This document shows, piece by piece, positions 47,400 to 58,590 of a stretch of DNA of 64,000 nt (position 1 is its first letter; the number at the start of each line of letters is the position of its first letter). The stretch lies in contig NC_044989.1 of the NCBI RefSeq assembly GCF_008728515.1, forward strand, positions 78,269,754-78,333,753, given 5' to 3'. The notes under the pieces were generated by a model. The model did not search any database, was not told the origin of the DNA, and was given only the letters and a program-made list of their open reading frames with translations. This DNA is from Papio anubis (taxonomy: Eukaryota; Chordata; Mammalia; Primates; Cercopithecidae). A program made the translations under genes and the position numbers.

Positions 47400-47826
47400 T
47401 TCTTATTATTAAGAAAAAAATATATTCAGCTGAATTAAATTTAAAGGAGTTTGAGCAATGAGTGATTCACAAATCGGGCAGTCCCCAGAACCACAGCAGA
47501 TTCAGAGAGACTCCAACACAGCCACATGGTAGGAAGAAGATTTACAGAGAAAAAATAAAAAAAATTAAAAAAATAAAGGGAAATGATGTAGAAAAATATG
47601 AAGTGAGGTACAGAAACAGCTGGATTGGTTACAGGTTGGTGTTTGCCTTATTTGAACATGGTTCAAACAATTGGCGACATTTGATTGGCCGAAACTCAGT
47701 GATTAGCACAGGTGTAGGCTATGATTGATTTACACCTCCACTTGTGATAGTTCATCATGTACAGCAAAGCCTTTAGGCCAAACTTAAATATGTAAGGAGG
47801 CAGCTTGAGGCTAATCTTGGTTAACA
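47400..47826 (-). mobile_element. ERV1-type 3' LTR, antisense
   Basis: Read on the minus strand, the LTR starts TGTTAACCAAGATTAGCC (right edge at 47826) and proceeds leftward. Plus-strand landmarks are GGGCAGTCCCCAGAACCACA, CAGATTCAGAGAGACTCC, GGATTGGTTACAGG and CTTATTTGAACATGG. The A-rich patch at 47545-47580 is an expansion. I cannot name the family. The left edge is approximate. Confidence 0.65.
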
Positions 47827-47840
47827 ATTGCCCCCTTTTG
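47827..47840 (-). other. polypurine tract next to the 3' LTR
   Basis: On the minus strand, the purine-rich AAAAGGGGGCAAT ends directly at the TG of the LTR. This is the expected place and form of the plus-strand primer site of a retrovirus. It fixes the LTR as the 3' LTR and the env side as lying to its right. Confidence 0.7.
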
Positions 47841-49639
47841 GTCATTTTCTGTTTTTAGAGATTGACCAAAACTTTAGTTATCGATGTTGTCGTTGGTCTT
47901 GAAACCCACTGGGCAACAGTAGAACAGTGGGTTCTGTAAGTTGGGAGTGACGACTGAGTAGAGGGTACCTCTTTATGCTGGAACATCCTGTTTTCAGGAG
48001 AAAAACAAAAACTTTCCTTATCTGGTCTAGGATCTATGTGTTATCTTAAAGTCTTAGTTTGATTATGTGACACTTAACGTGAGCAACTTTATTTTGATTT
48101 GATTTGGTCTTTTGGGGTCTAGTGCCTGAGCTCAGCCCAAAACAATAGCCTCTCATATATATTTAATTCTTCCTTTTTGGTCAGGTTCTCACTTAAGTGA
48201 GAGTGTGACCAAAACTTAGGGCCTTAGCGTCACTCTCTGTCACCATCATAATTGGGTTTCTGGTCTCAGCATGTCATTTATAGGGTATGGCATCCTCATG
48301 ATTGTACGTTTCTTTCAACTCTTGTCATTTCAGTTGAAGAGAGACCATTTGACATTCTAAAGATGGCTGTATGCAAACATTTAAAACATTTGAGAGAATA
48401 TAGAGCACCAAAAAGACTACTATTATGACTATCAAGAGGATGAGACCAAGAGTTTAGAGTATGCTCCTTACCCAGGGTTCCCATAAACCAAACCACCTAA
48501 AATCAAATAGATCAAAGAGTGAATTAGATAAAGGATCTATTCACTTAACTAGGTGATCTTTTTGTTAATCTCCTACACCTGAATCTCTATGATACCTGAT
48601 GTTTTCTCCACAGGTCATAAGTGCCAGAAGCTGCACAGATATTTTTCTGTTTAGTCAATTCCATTATTTAGCCTAAATTTTATAAGAGAATTTAAATTTT
48701 ATTGTGAAACCATAGCATTTACAGTAGAATCTACTATAGAGCCTATCATAAGGGATACATTTTTAATCATTGCCTCTTCTACTTTAAACCATGGATAAAG
48801 GACCTAACAAATGATGCCGTGTGCTTCTAGAAGAGTGAAGGCCTCCTGGCAATGTCCTCTTTAACTCATAATGTGGGTTAAGAGGAATGAATCAATATTC
48901 TGTTTCTGACTGACTATGAGGCAACATATGTACCACTAAAGTTTCTTACCTGCACTGGGTCTTTGTCTTTTATCCCTTAAACTATAAGGTCATCCATGTA
49001 TAAGCCTGGCTGAAAAAATCCTTCACACATAAAAGTGTACCCCATAAGTGCACACAACACATTCCCTTTTCATGACTATTGTTCATAGAAGCATAAGCAA
49101 GGGAAAATATTCAAAGATAAGAGTCTCATGATTGTAGAGAAATTTCAATCCATGATTTTGGGAAAAGCTGTTCATGGTAAGGGTGTTATCTTCTTCTGGG
49201 GAGAAACTTTCCTGGTGAGCTTAACCTTCAGAGTTCCAATGGGTGCACTGTTCCAAGAGTATGGAAGGATCCTTCTCAGTTGTGAGATTATGAACCTGAA
49301 GTTCAAGGTCTCGAAGTTTTGCTGTAGTATAGATAGATGTCAAGGACAGTCTTTCGTTGATGTTCTCAGAAGATATGATCATAGGCAGCCCTCTAGCGGT
49401 ACTTGCCTTGGGCTTGTGATGGTGGTGGACATGGGGAGGGACTCCTCTGCCTGCCAAAAGGGAAGAGAAAAATAGGAAGGACTTTTTCTAGTGGGTTTGG
49501 CAGTAGCTCAATATCAATAGAATAGAGCACAAGGTAGATTTCTAAGGTTTCCAACTCCAGGCATCTCTGTATGTGCCTAGGGTCTGAGGAAACTCGCAAC
49601 CCTTAAGTGAAGTACACAAGCTTCACTGGCTTCATTCAA
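47841..49639 (-). pseudogene. decayed ERV1 3' internal region (env remnant)
   Basis: The region lies upstream of the polypurine tract on the minus strand, where env would be. One minus-strand frame has a 17-18 residue hydrophobic run of Leu, Ile and Val at about 48394-48450, followed by a short tail region and a stop, as in the membrane anchor of a gammaretroviral transmembrane subunit. A stop codon interrupts the frame shortly before the anchor. No other env motif could be aligned confidently. The 115-codon plus-strand frame (49128-49475) is antisense to it. The provirus is cut off at its left-in-sense side by the L1 that starts near 49640. Confidence 0.5.
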
Positions 49640-49671
49640 CTCTTCAGTGCCCAGACACTGATAAACATTCA

Positions 49672-50587
49672 CAACAATCAAGACCATACAGAAAAACATG
49701 ACCTCATCAAATGAACTAAATAGGGCACCAGGGACTAATTTCAGAGAGAGTTATGTGACCTTTCAGAGAAAATATTCAAAATAGTTGTTTTGAGGAAACT
49801 CAAAGAAATTGAATATAACACAAGGAAATCATTTAGAATCCTATCAGATAAACTTAACAAAGAAATTGAAATAATTAGAAATAATCAAGAAGAAATTCTG
49901 GAGTTGAGAAGTACAATTGACATACTGAAGAATGCATCAGAGTCTCTTAATGGCAGAACTGATGAAGCAGAAAAAGAATTAGTGAGTTTCAAGACAGACT
50001 ATTTGAAAGGAAGAGACAAAAGAATAAAACATACAAAATAATGAAGCATGCCAATGGTATCTAAAAGTAGCCTCAAAAGGGCAAATCTAAGAGTTCTTGA
50101 CCTTAACATAAAAGTAGATAGATAGGGGTAAACATTTATTCAAAGGGATAATAACAGAGAACTGTGCAACCCTAAAGAAAGATATAAATATTCGTATATA
50201 AGAAAGGTATGAAACACCAAGCAGATTCAACCCAAAGAAGACTACTTCAAGGCATTTAATAAACTCCCAAAGGCAAAGATATATAAAAGATCCTAAAAGC
50301 AGCAGGAGAAAATCAACAAGTAACATAAAATGGAGCTCCAATATATCTAACAGCAGTTTTTTCATTGGAAATCTTACACAACAGAAGACATTGGCATAAA
50401 ATATTTAAAGGGTTAAAGGAAAAACCTTTTACCCTAGAAGAGCATATCTGGTGAAAATATATTTCAGACTTGAAGGGGAAAAAAGGATTTTCCCACACAA
50501 ACAAAGGCTGAGGAATTTTATCAACACCGGATCTGTCCTACAAGAAATACTAAAAAAGATTATTTCATCTAAAAGAAAAAGACATTA
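49672..50587 (+). pseudogene. L1MA ORF1 (RNA-binding protein) pseudogene
   Basis: ORF1 normally makes the L1 nucleic-acid-binding chaperone. An open stretch at 49790-50041 (83 codons) shows the coiled-coil part, with NKEIEIIRNNQEEILELRS-like heptads and a SLNGRTDEAEKE motif. Frameshifts follow, and the reading can be traced in pieces to an ORF1-like end at about 50585. The N-terminus is missing. It is not functional. Confidence 0.8.
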
Positions 50588-51231
50588 ATGAGCTAGAAGA
50601 TATCATCTGAAGGTACAAAACTCACTGGTAATAGCAAGTACACAGAAAAATATAGAATATTATGACATTGTAATTGTAAATTAGGTATAAGTAGAGAAAT
50701 GAAAAGATGAACTGGTCATAAATAATAATTGCAACAATTTTACAAGACATAATCAATACAATAAGATATACATAGAAATAGCAAAAAGTTATAAAGTGGG
50801 AAGATGAAGTTAAAGTGTAGAGTTTATATTAGCTTTCTCTGCCTATTTGTTAGTTGGCAGTGTTATCAGTTTAAAATAATGGCTTAGAAGATATTATTTG
50901 CAAGCCTCACAGTAACCTCAGATCTAAATACATACAAGGGCTACACAAAATGAAAAGCAAGAAATTAAAACATACCACTGGACACAATAACCCTCATTAA
51001 AAGGAAGACAGGAAAAAAGAAAAGAAAGAAGAGAACACAAAACAACCAGAAAAAAAATAAAAATAAAATGGCAGGAGTAAGATCTTACTTATCAATAATA
51101 ACATTGAATGTAAATGGACTAAATTATCCAATAAAAAGAAATAGAATGGCTTAATGGATTTTTAAAAATGAGACCCAATGATCCATTGGCTCCAGAAAAC
51201 ACAATTCACCTATAAAGACACACGTAGACTG

Positions 51232-51262
<31 letters not shown>

Positions 51263-52992
51263 AATGAAAAAAGATATTCCATGACAATGGAAGTTTAAAA
51301 AAGAGTAGGAGTAGCTATACTTTTATCAGACAAGATAGATTTCAAGACAAAAACTGTAAGAAGATACAAGATAATTACACAGTAATAAAGAGGTCAATTC
51401 AGCAAGAGGATATAATGATTATAAATATACATTCACCTAACAATGGAACACCCGGATACAGAAATTAAAAATTATTATGGCTACATAGGGAGATAAAACT
51501 CAATACTATAATAGCTGGATACTTCAACAACTCATTTTAGCATGGAAACCCCATTCAGACAGAAAATCAACAAAAAAAATTGGACTTAATATGCACTATA
51601 GGCCAGTTGGACATAATATTTACAAAACATCTCATCCAGTGATGGCAGAATACACATTCTTCTCCTCAGCACAGGGATCATTCTCAATTGTAGACCATAC
51701 AGGCAACAATGCAAGTCTTAAAGCATTAAAAATACTGAAATATTATCAAGTATCTTTTCTAGCCACAATGGAATAACACTAAAAATTAATAACAAGTAGA
51801 ATTTTGGAAACTATACAAATAAATGAAAATTAAACAATATGCTCCTGAATGACAAGTGGATCACTGAAGAGAATAAGAAGAAAATTTAAAAATGTATTGA
51901 ATCAAACAATAATGGAAACACAGCATAACAAAACTTTTGGGACACAGGGAAAGCAATACTAAGAAGGAAGCTTATAGGTAAAAATGTCTACATAAAAAAT
52001 GAAAAAAAAAAAAAACTTCAACTAAGCAACCTAATAATGCATCATAATGAACTAGAAAAGCAAGAGCAAACCAAGCCCAAAGTTGACAGAGGAAAAGACA
52101 TAATAAAGATCAGAGTAGAAATAAATGAAATTGAAGTGAAATGAAGAAAATAGAATATTATAACAAAAAGATACAAAAGATTAACGGAAAAAAAATCTCA
52201 ATTTTAGAAAAGACAGACAAAATTGAAAACCTTTAGCCACACTAACAATAAAAGAGAAGACTCAAATAAATAAAATCATAGATGAAAAAGGAGAAATTAC
52301 ATCTGGTAACTGCAGAAATTCAAAGAATCACTAGTAACTACTATGCACAAATACATGCAAATAAACTGGAGAATTTAGAAGAAATGGATAAATTTCTAGA
52401 CACATACAATCTACAAAAATTGAATGATGAAGAAATCTAAAACCTAAACAAATCAATAGTAAGTAATAAGATTGAACTTGAAATAAAATGTCTCCCAGAA
52501 AAAAAAAAAAAAAAGAATCTAATGCCTTCATTGCTTCATTGCTGAATTTTATGAAGCATTAAAAAACAAAAACAAAAACAAAAACTAATACTAATTCTAA
52601 ACAAACTAGTCCAAAAAATAGGGGAGGAAGGAATACTTCCAAACTCATTCTATGAGGCCAGTATTACTACCCTGATAGTAAAACTGGATAGAGACACATT
52701 CAAAAAAGAAAAACTACAGGCCAATATACCTAATGAATATTGACACAAAAATTCTCAACAATATACCAGCAATCTGAATTCACCAATACATTAAAAAGAT
52801 CACCATGATGAAGTGGGATGTATCCCAGGGATGCAAGAGTGGTTCAACATATGCAAATCAATCAATGTGATACATCATATAAACAGAATGAAGGACAAGA
52901 ACCTTAGGTCATTTCAATTGATGCTAAAAAACATTTGAGAAAATTCAGTATCCCTTCATGATGAAAAAAAATAAAAACCTAAAAAATCTGAG

Positions 52993-53536
52993 TGTATGAG
53001 TCAGGGCTCTCAACAGGGACAGAACTAATAGGATAGATGTATATACAAATGGAAGTTTATTGAGGAGCATTGACTCACGCTGTCACAAGATGAAGTTCCG
53101 CAATAGGCTGTCTGCCAGCTGAGGAGCAAGGAAGGTAGTTCGAGTCCCAAAACCTCAAAAATAGGGAAACTGACAGTGCAGTCTTCAGTCTGTGACTGAA
53201 GGCTTTCAAGCCTCTGGCAAACCACTGGTATAATTCCAAGAGTCCAAAAGATGAACAATTTGGAGTCCAATGTCAGAAGGCAGAAAGCATCCAGTACGGG
53301 AGAAAGGTGAAGACTGGAAGACTCAGCAAGTCTGCTATTCCATCATCTCCTGCCTGCTTTATTCTGGTTGTGCTGGCAGCTGATTAGATGGTGCCCACCC
53401 AGATTGAGGGTCTGCCTCTCCCAGTCCACTGACTCAAATGTTAATCTCCTTTGGCAACACCCTCACAGACACACCCAGGAACAATACTTTGCATCTTTCA
53501 ATACAATAAACTTGACACTCAATATTAACCATCACA
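52993..53536 (-). mobile_element. MLT2-like ERVL solo LTR
   Basis: The plus strand starts TGTATGAGTCAGGGCTCTCA and ends ATTAACCATCACA, the reverse of an ERVL LTR that begins TGTGATGGTTAAT. Landmarks inside include GACAGAACTAATAGGATAGA, GATTAGATGGTGCCCACCCA and CTGACTCAAATGTTAATCTC. The 5-bp flanks CTGAG (52988-52992) and CTGGG (53537-53541) match at four of five bases. L1 sequence continues seamlessly on both sides. The MLT2 label is from memory. Confidence 0.82.
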
Positions 53537-53900
53537 CTGGGCATGGAAGGAGTATATCTCACTATAATAAAAGCCATATACTAGAGACTGACAGTATCAT
53601 ACTGTATGGTGAAAAATAAAAAGCCTTTTCTCTAAGACCTGGAACATGACAGAGATGCCGACTTTCACCTCTGTTATTTTACATAATACTGGAAGTCCTG
53701 GGTAAAGCAATGAGGCAAGAAAAAGAAAGAAAGGGCATCCAAATCAGAAAAGAAGAAATCAAATTACCCTTGCTTTCAGATGACATAATCTTACATTTGG
53801 AAAAACCTAAAGACTCCACCAAAGACCTATTAGATCTGAGAAACAAATTCAGCAAAGTTGCAAGATACAAAATTCACGTACAGAAATCAGTGGCATTTCT

Positions 53901-54207
53901 TTTTTGCTTGTTTGTTTGTTTGTTTTGAGATGGAGTTTCACTCTGTCGCACAGGATGCAGTGCAGTGAAGCGATCTTGGCTCACTGCAACCTCCGCCTCC
54001 CAGGTTCAAGCAATTCTTCTGCTTCAGCCTCCCAAGTAGCTGGGACTACAGGGTGTGCCACCATGTCCAGCTAATACTTGCATTTTTAGTTTAGATGGGG
54101 TTTCGCCATGTTGGCCAGGCTGGTCTCAAACTCCTAACCTCAAGTGATCTGCCTGCCTCGGCCTCCCAAAGTGCTGGGATTACAGGCATGAATCACCATG
54201 CCTGGCC
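53901..54207 (-). mobile_element. AluS-like element with (TTTG)n tail
   Basis: A minus-strand Alu preceded by a GCTTG(TTTG)n tail complement (53906-53927). It runs from GAGATGGAGTTTCACTCTGT to CACCATGCCTGGCC. Flanks ATCAGTGGCATTTCT (53886-53900) and ATCAGTAGCATTTCT (54208-54222) form a 15-bp duplication with one difference. It lies in the L1MA ORF2. Confidence 0.95.
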
Positions 54208-55258
54208 ATCAGTAGCATTTCTATATGTCAACAGTGAACAATCTGGAAAAGAAATAAAAAATGTGATAGCCACAAACATGATTAAATTCCTAGAAATTAA
54301 CTTAACCTAAGAAGTGAAAGATCTCTGCAATAAAAAGTATAAATCATTGAAGAAGGAATCTGAAGAGGACACATATAAAAGGAAAGATATTCTATGTTCA
54401 TTGAATAAAAGAATCAATATTGTTAAAATGTCTATACTACCCAAAGCAATCTACAGATTTAATGAAATTCCTATCGAAATAGGAGATAAGGGCACACTTG
54501 TGCACTGTTGGTGGGAATGGAAATTAGCACAAACACTATAAAAAACAGTTTGGAGGTTGTTTCCTCAAAAAAACTAAAAACAGAACTACTATATCATCCA
54601 GCAATCCCACTGCTAGATGTATACCCAAAAGAAAGGAAATCAGTATGTTGAAGAGATATCTGTCCTCACATGTTTATTGCAACACTATTCACAGCAGCCA
54701 AGATTTGGAAGCAACCTAAGTGATCATCAGCAGATGAATGGATAAAGAAAATTCAGCCATAGAAATGAAGAAGATACTGTCATTTGCAACCACATGGAAG
54801 GAAGAAGAGGTCATTATGTTAAGTAAAACAAGCCAGGTACAGAAAGACAAACTTCACATGGTCTCACTTATTTATGGAAGTTAAACATTAAAACAATTGA
54901 ACTCATGAAGTTAGAGAGTAGAATGATGGTTACCAGAGGCTGGGGAGAGTAGTAGGGAGTGTGGGAGTGTAAAATGGGGATAGTTAATGGGTGCAAAAAA
55001 TAGGATAAATAAGATCTAGTATTTGATAACAAAATAGGATGATTGTAGTCAACAATAATTCGATTGTACATTTTAAAATAACTGAAAGAGTTTTATTGGA
55101 TTTTTTGTAACACAAAAGATAAATGCTTGAGGTGATGAACACCTCATTTACCCTGATTTGATTATCACACATTGCATGCCTGTACCAAAATATCCCATAC
55201 ACCCTGTAAATATAAACATCAACTATGTACCCACAAAAATTAAAAATAAGAATTACAA

Positions 55259-56255
55259 AAATACATTTTCCTTATGTAAAATTTTGTTTCTAAAAATGTT
55301 TGGATCTGGCTTAAATCTTTTTTCAGCTAAGCTCTGAAAGCATTCACTTTATATAATGGGAAGAGAAGATGCAGATTCTTCATCTTCTGGTAGAAGTGGT
55401 AAGAGGTAAAAAGAAAAAGAAACCCTCATGGACTAATTCAGTCATTGTGTAAAATAACTGAAGGCAATGATAATATCCATCCTTTATCTAGACTTATTTG
55501 AATAATTAACTTATGGTGTTTAGAGAAAACTTCACGGAACAAGGGAATCTTCAAGTTAAATAATATATAATAGTTGAAATGATGAATTTACTACAAAATT
55601 ATAGCTTGATTTACAGAGCATAAGAGGTATTCTTTTCAACAACCAGCTCCTCAAATTTATAGCTGCAAATTAAAAACTCTGCTTTATTCTAAACACAAAG
55701 AAATAGTCCCTTTTCATTTTTATATCAGTTTTGTTCAGTAAAATTTTGCCAAGAGAGGATGTGATGCAGTAATATGAATTTAGATGTATTTTTGATAGAG
55801 GTTTTGGATGAACCATACTCTTTCTTATTGATCTACGGCTGATGGAAAACATACTAAGAAGACAGCATAGAGCTATCAAATCAGTGTTCCTGCTTAGGTA
55901 TGTTGACCGTTCTCATTTTTCCTGTCCTGGAATATTTGCCTTTCATTTACTTTGATTCACAATGCCTGGGTTCATGCTTTTACCAAGGATGATCTTTTAA
56001 CAGGACACTAAATTCCATTACTCTCTATGGCTTCATTACCCTCCGTCCATGGATAAACAGATAAACTCAATTATTCCATTTCTTCAAGGATACATCCAAA
56101 GAGACTGAGACATGCATCATACTTTTACAGAAATGCACAAGCATGATGAATTGGTTCAACTTCAAATCCATAATCAAAATGTCAAAACTTTGTAATCCAG
56201 TGAGTACACTTGTTAACTTACTCTGTTACTATGCACAATGGTGAATTTATTATTT
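55259..56255. other. unassigned DNA
   Basis: No exon or confident repeat was recognised. The 69-codon minus frame at 55670-55879 has no recognisable domain. Confidence 0.35.
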
Positions 56256-56268
56256 TTTATTGCTTATT

Positions 56269-56270
<2 letters not shown>

Positions 56271-56311
<41 letters not shown>

Positions 56312-56597
56312 TTTTTGAGACAGAGTTTTGCTCTTGTTGCCCAGACTGGAGTGCAATAGCGTGATCTCGGTTCGCTGAAACCTCTACCTTTCGGGTTCAA
56401 TAGATTCTCCTGCCTCAGTTTCCTAAGTAGCTAGGATTAGAGGTGTGTGCCACCATGCCCAGCTAATTTTTGTATTTTTAGTAGAGACGGGGTTTCAGCA
56501 TGTTGGCCAGGCTGGTCTCGAACTCCAGACTTCAGGTGATCCGCCTGCCTTGACCTCCCAAAGTGCTAGGATTACAGGCATGAGCCACTGTGTGCAA
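56271..56597 (-). mobile_element. AluS-like element with (TTTA)n tail
   Basis: A minus-strand Alu whose tail is a (TTTA)n tract (56271-56313). The body runs from GAGACAGAGTTTTGCTCTTG to GGCATGAGCCACTGTG. The flanks TTTATTGCTTATTTT (56256-56270 and 56598-56612) are a perfect 15-bp target duplication. The 5' end of the Alu lacks the last few bases. Confidence 0.95.
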
Positions 56598-56742
56598 TTT
56601 ATTGCTTATTTTCTCCCCATGTCTCCCTATAAGTCATATTGGTTATAAAACATATTATTATTTAACCAAACAACTCCATTTCACTATTTATCTTCACTCA
56701 GTTACATATTTATTTCTCTCAGTGTACTCTGTAAAAATATTT

Positions 56743-57047
56743 GGCGGGCACAGTGGCTCAGGCCTGTAATCCCAGCACTTTGGGAGACCAAGGTGGGCGG
56801 ATCACGAGGTCAGGAGATCGCGACCATCCTGGCTAACACGGTGAAATCCCGTCTCTACTAAAAATTCAAAAAATTAGCCAGGCGTGGTGGCACGCGCCTG
56901 TAGTCTCAGCTACTCAGGAGGCTGAGGCAGGAGAATTGCTTGAACCCAGGAAGCGCAGCTTGCAGTGAGCTGAGATCACTGACACTACACTCTAGTCTGG
57001 GAGACAGAATGAGACTCTGTCTCAAAATATTAAATAAATAAATAAAA
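56743..57047 (+). mobile_element. AluY/Sc-like element
   Basis: A full-length Alu from GGCGGGCACAGTGGCTCAGG to GAATGAGACTCTGTCTC with a TAAATAAATAAATAAAA tail. It has GAGATCACTGACACTACACT in place of the usual GATCGCGCCACTGCACT. It does not carry the AluYR variants seen at 47057. Confidence 0.93.
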
Positions 57048-57589
57048 TTTATCAGACAACACCTCTTCTCCTTTTCATTATCGTCACTGGCTTTATGTTG
57101 GGCTTGCCATACCAGGGGTTTTCTAGGGTCTCGTTTTAGTTTTATAATTAGTGTCTGATCAGTCATTGTCCATGATATACAATTGCTAGCTATTCAGATT
57201 ATCTTTTCTGTCAAAGACCTTAATTTTATAAACAAAAAGTACATATTTCAACACATTAAGTTATTTGGCTTATAGAAACTTTCCTTATGGCTCCCCTTCT
57301 TGAAAATATTTTTTTTCTTGAATATCATGACTCAGTATGTTCCTTATTTTCCACTTTATATTTTTGGTTCTTCCCTTTTTACTTTGAAAATTCAACTTCT
57401 TAAAAAGTGTTGTACTCAACCATAGGCCCTATTCTTTTTCAACTCTCTGGCTTCCTAGGTATTTTTATTTATATCGATAGCTTTAATGGCCACATATAAA
57501 TAGATAATTCACAAACTTACATCTTTAGCATAGCAGTTTCATTTAAGCTTTAGACTCATATATTCAATTGTTATATTAAAATCTTCACT
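57048..57589. other. unassigned AT-rich DNA
   Basis: No repeat or gene was recognised. Confidence 0.35.
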
Positions 57590-58590
57590 TGGCTGTTACA
57601 AAGGAATCTGAAACTCAAAATGTCCAAAATGGAAGTCACAATTTCTCCTCTTAGCCAAACCTGCTCCAATTTCCCATCTGTAAATAGGGTTCTACTCATT
57701 CAAGAAATACACATTTTTTCATGGTATCTCCTCCCTTAAACACATATCTTGAATCGCTCTTGAATCTGTTTACTATTTTCAGTATCCACCATTTCCATCC
57801 CAGTCTTAGATTATCTAAGACTACAGGTTATGTTCCTAAACTATTCCTACAGTCTTCTGATCTACTGATCTAGCTACCTCACTTCCCACTAACTGCCATG
57901 CAAAATCCTAATTCCAAAATCAACCAAAGACAACTTTGTTCACATCCCAAAGGCCTCCTATTGATCTTATGATAACAACAACTTCATAATATAGTAATTC
58001 TTATATACTCAACCCTACCCTTTTTACTAGTCTCAATTTACACTCTGTTCACCTTCATGATCTTCACTATAGGCATACTTATCTTCCTGTAACTCTTGAA
58101 CTCACTCTGTTTTCTTAAGCTACAGGACTGTGACACATGCTATACTCATCATTCAAAACTCCTTTTTAAAAATTACTATTATTATTTTTTGAGACACTGT
58201 CTCACTCCATCACCCAGGCTGGAGTGCAATGGTATGATCACAGCTCACTGAAGACTCCACTTCCTGGGCTCAGGTGATCCTCCCGCCTCAGCCTCCTGAG
58301 TAGCTGGGACTACAGAAGTGCACCACCATGCCTAGCTTTTTTAAAATTTTTTTTGTAACGATGAGGTTTTGCCATGTTGCCCAGCCTGGTCTTGAACTAC
58401 TAGGCTCAAGTGATATGCCCGCCTCAGCCTCCCAAAGTGTTGGGATTACAGGGATGAACCACAGCACCCGGCCTCAAAACGATTTTTTACATAATCTTCC
58501 CAAATTCCACTCAAGTGACTTGCCTAGCTAATTCCTATCTTTTAGGCTTTAGCTAAATTATCTTTGAATTCCTAAGTCTATTCTATGAGC
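57590..58590 (-). mobile_element. probable ancient LINE (L2-like) fragment, antisense
   Basis: The plus strand has CTGAAACTCAAAATGTCCAA, then AACCTGCTCCAATTTCCC, then, after an Alu, TTGCCTAGCTAATTCCTATC and TTTAGCTAAATTATCT. These blocks resemble the antisense of an old mammalian LINE in order, but divergence is large and the family is uncertain. An Alu (58183-58473) is inserted. Confidence 0.35.
58183..58473 (-). mobile_element. AluJ-like element
   Basis: A minus-strand Alu: GAGACACTGTCTCACTCCAT, TCACCCAGGCTGGAGTGCAA, CCTCAGCCTCCTGAGTAGCT, then CCCAAAGTGTTGGGATTACA and CAGCACCCGGCC. The TCAAAAC motif occurs near both ends (58153-58159 and 58474-58480), consistent with a target duplication. 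Confidence 0.94.

Larger units (their letters stand above)
51068..54885 (+). pseudogene. L1MA ORF2 (endonuclease-reverse transcriptase) pseudogene
   Basis: The ORF2 start is preserved at ATG 51068, and the first codons read as an endonuclease N-terminus with the ITLNVNGLN motif that holds a catalytic Asn. A stop codon ends this frame after 28 codons. The rest is broken by an A29 run, indels, the MLT2 LTR, the Alu and a deletion near 54481 that removes part of the C-terminal half. ORF2 ends near 54885. Confidence 0.8.
49640..55258 (+). mobile_element. sense L1MA element, 5' truncated, with internal deletion and two insertions
   Basis: It begins at CAGTGCCCAGACACTGATAA just ahead of ORF1 and runs through ORF1, the inter-ORF spacer, ORF2 and the 3' UTR. 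The 3' UTR has L1MA landmarks: GAGAGTAGAATGATGGTTAC, AGATCTAGTATTTGATAACA, ATTGCATGCCTGTACCAAAA and a TGTACCCACAAAAATTAAAA end. An MLT2 LTR (52993-53536) and an Alu (53901-54207) are inserted. At about 54481 sequence jumps from the middle to the late part of ORF2, a deletion of roughly 1 kb. An A29 tract sits at 51232-51260. Confidence 0.88.

Noticed and set aside
49128..49475. 115-codon plus-strand open frame
   Set aside because: It is antisense to the decayed ERV1 internal region and has no recognisable motif.
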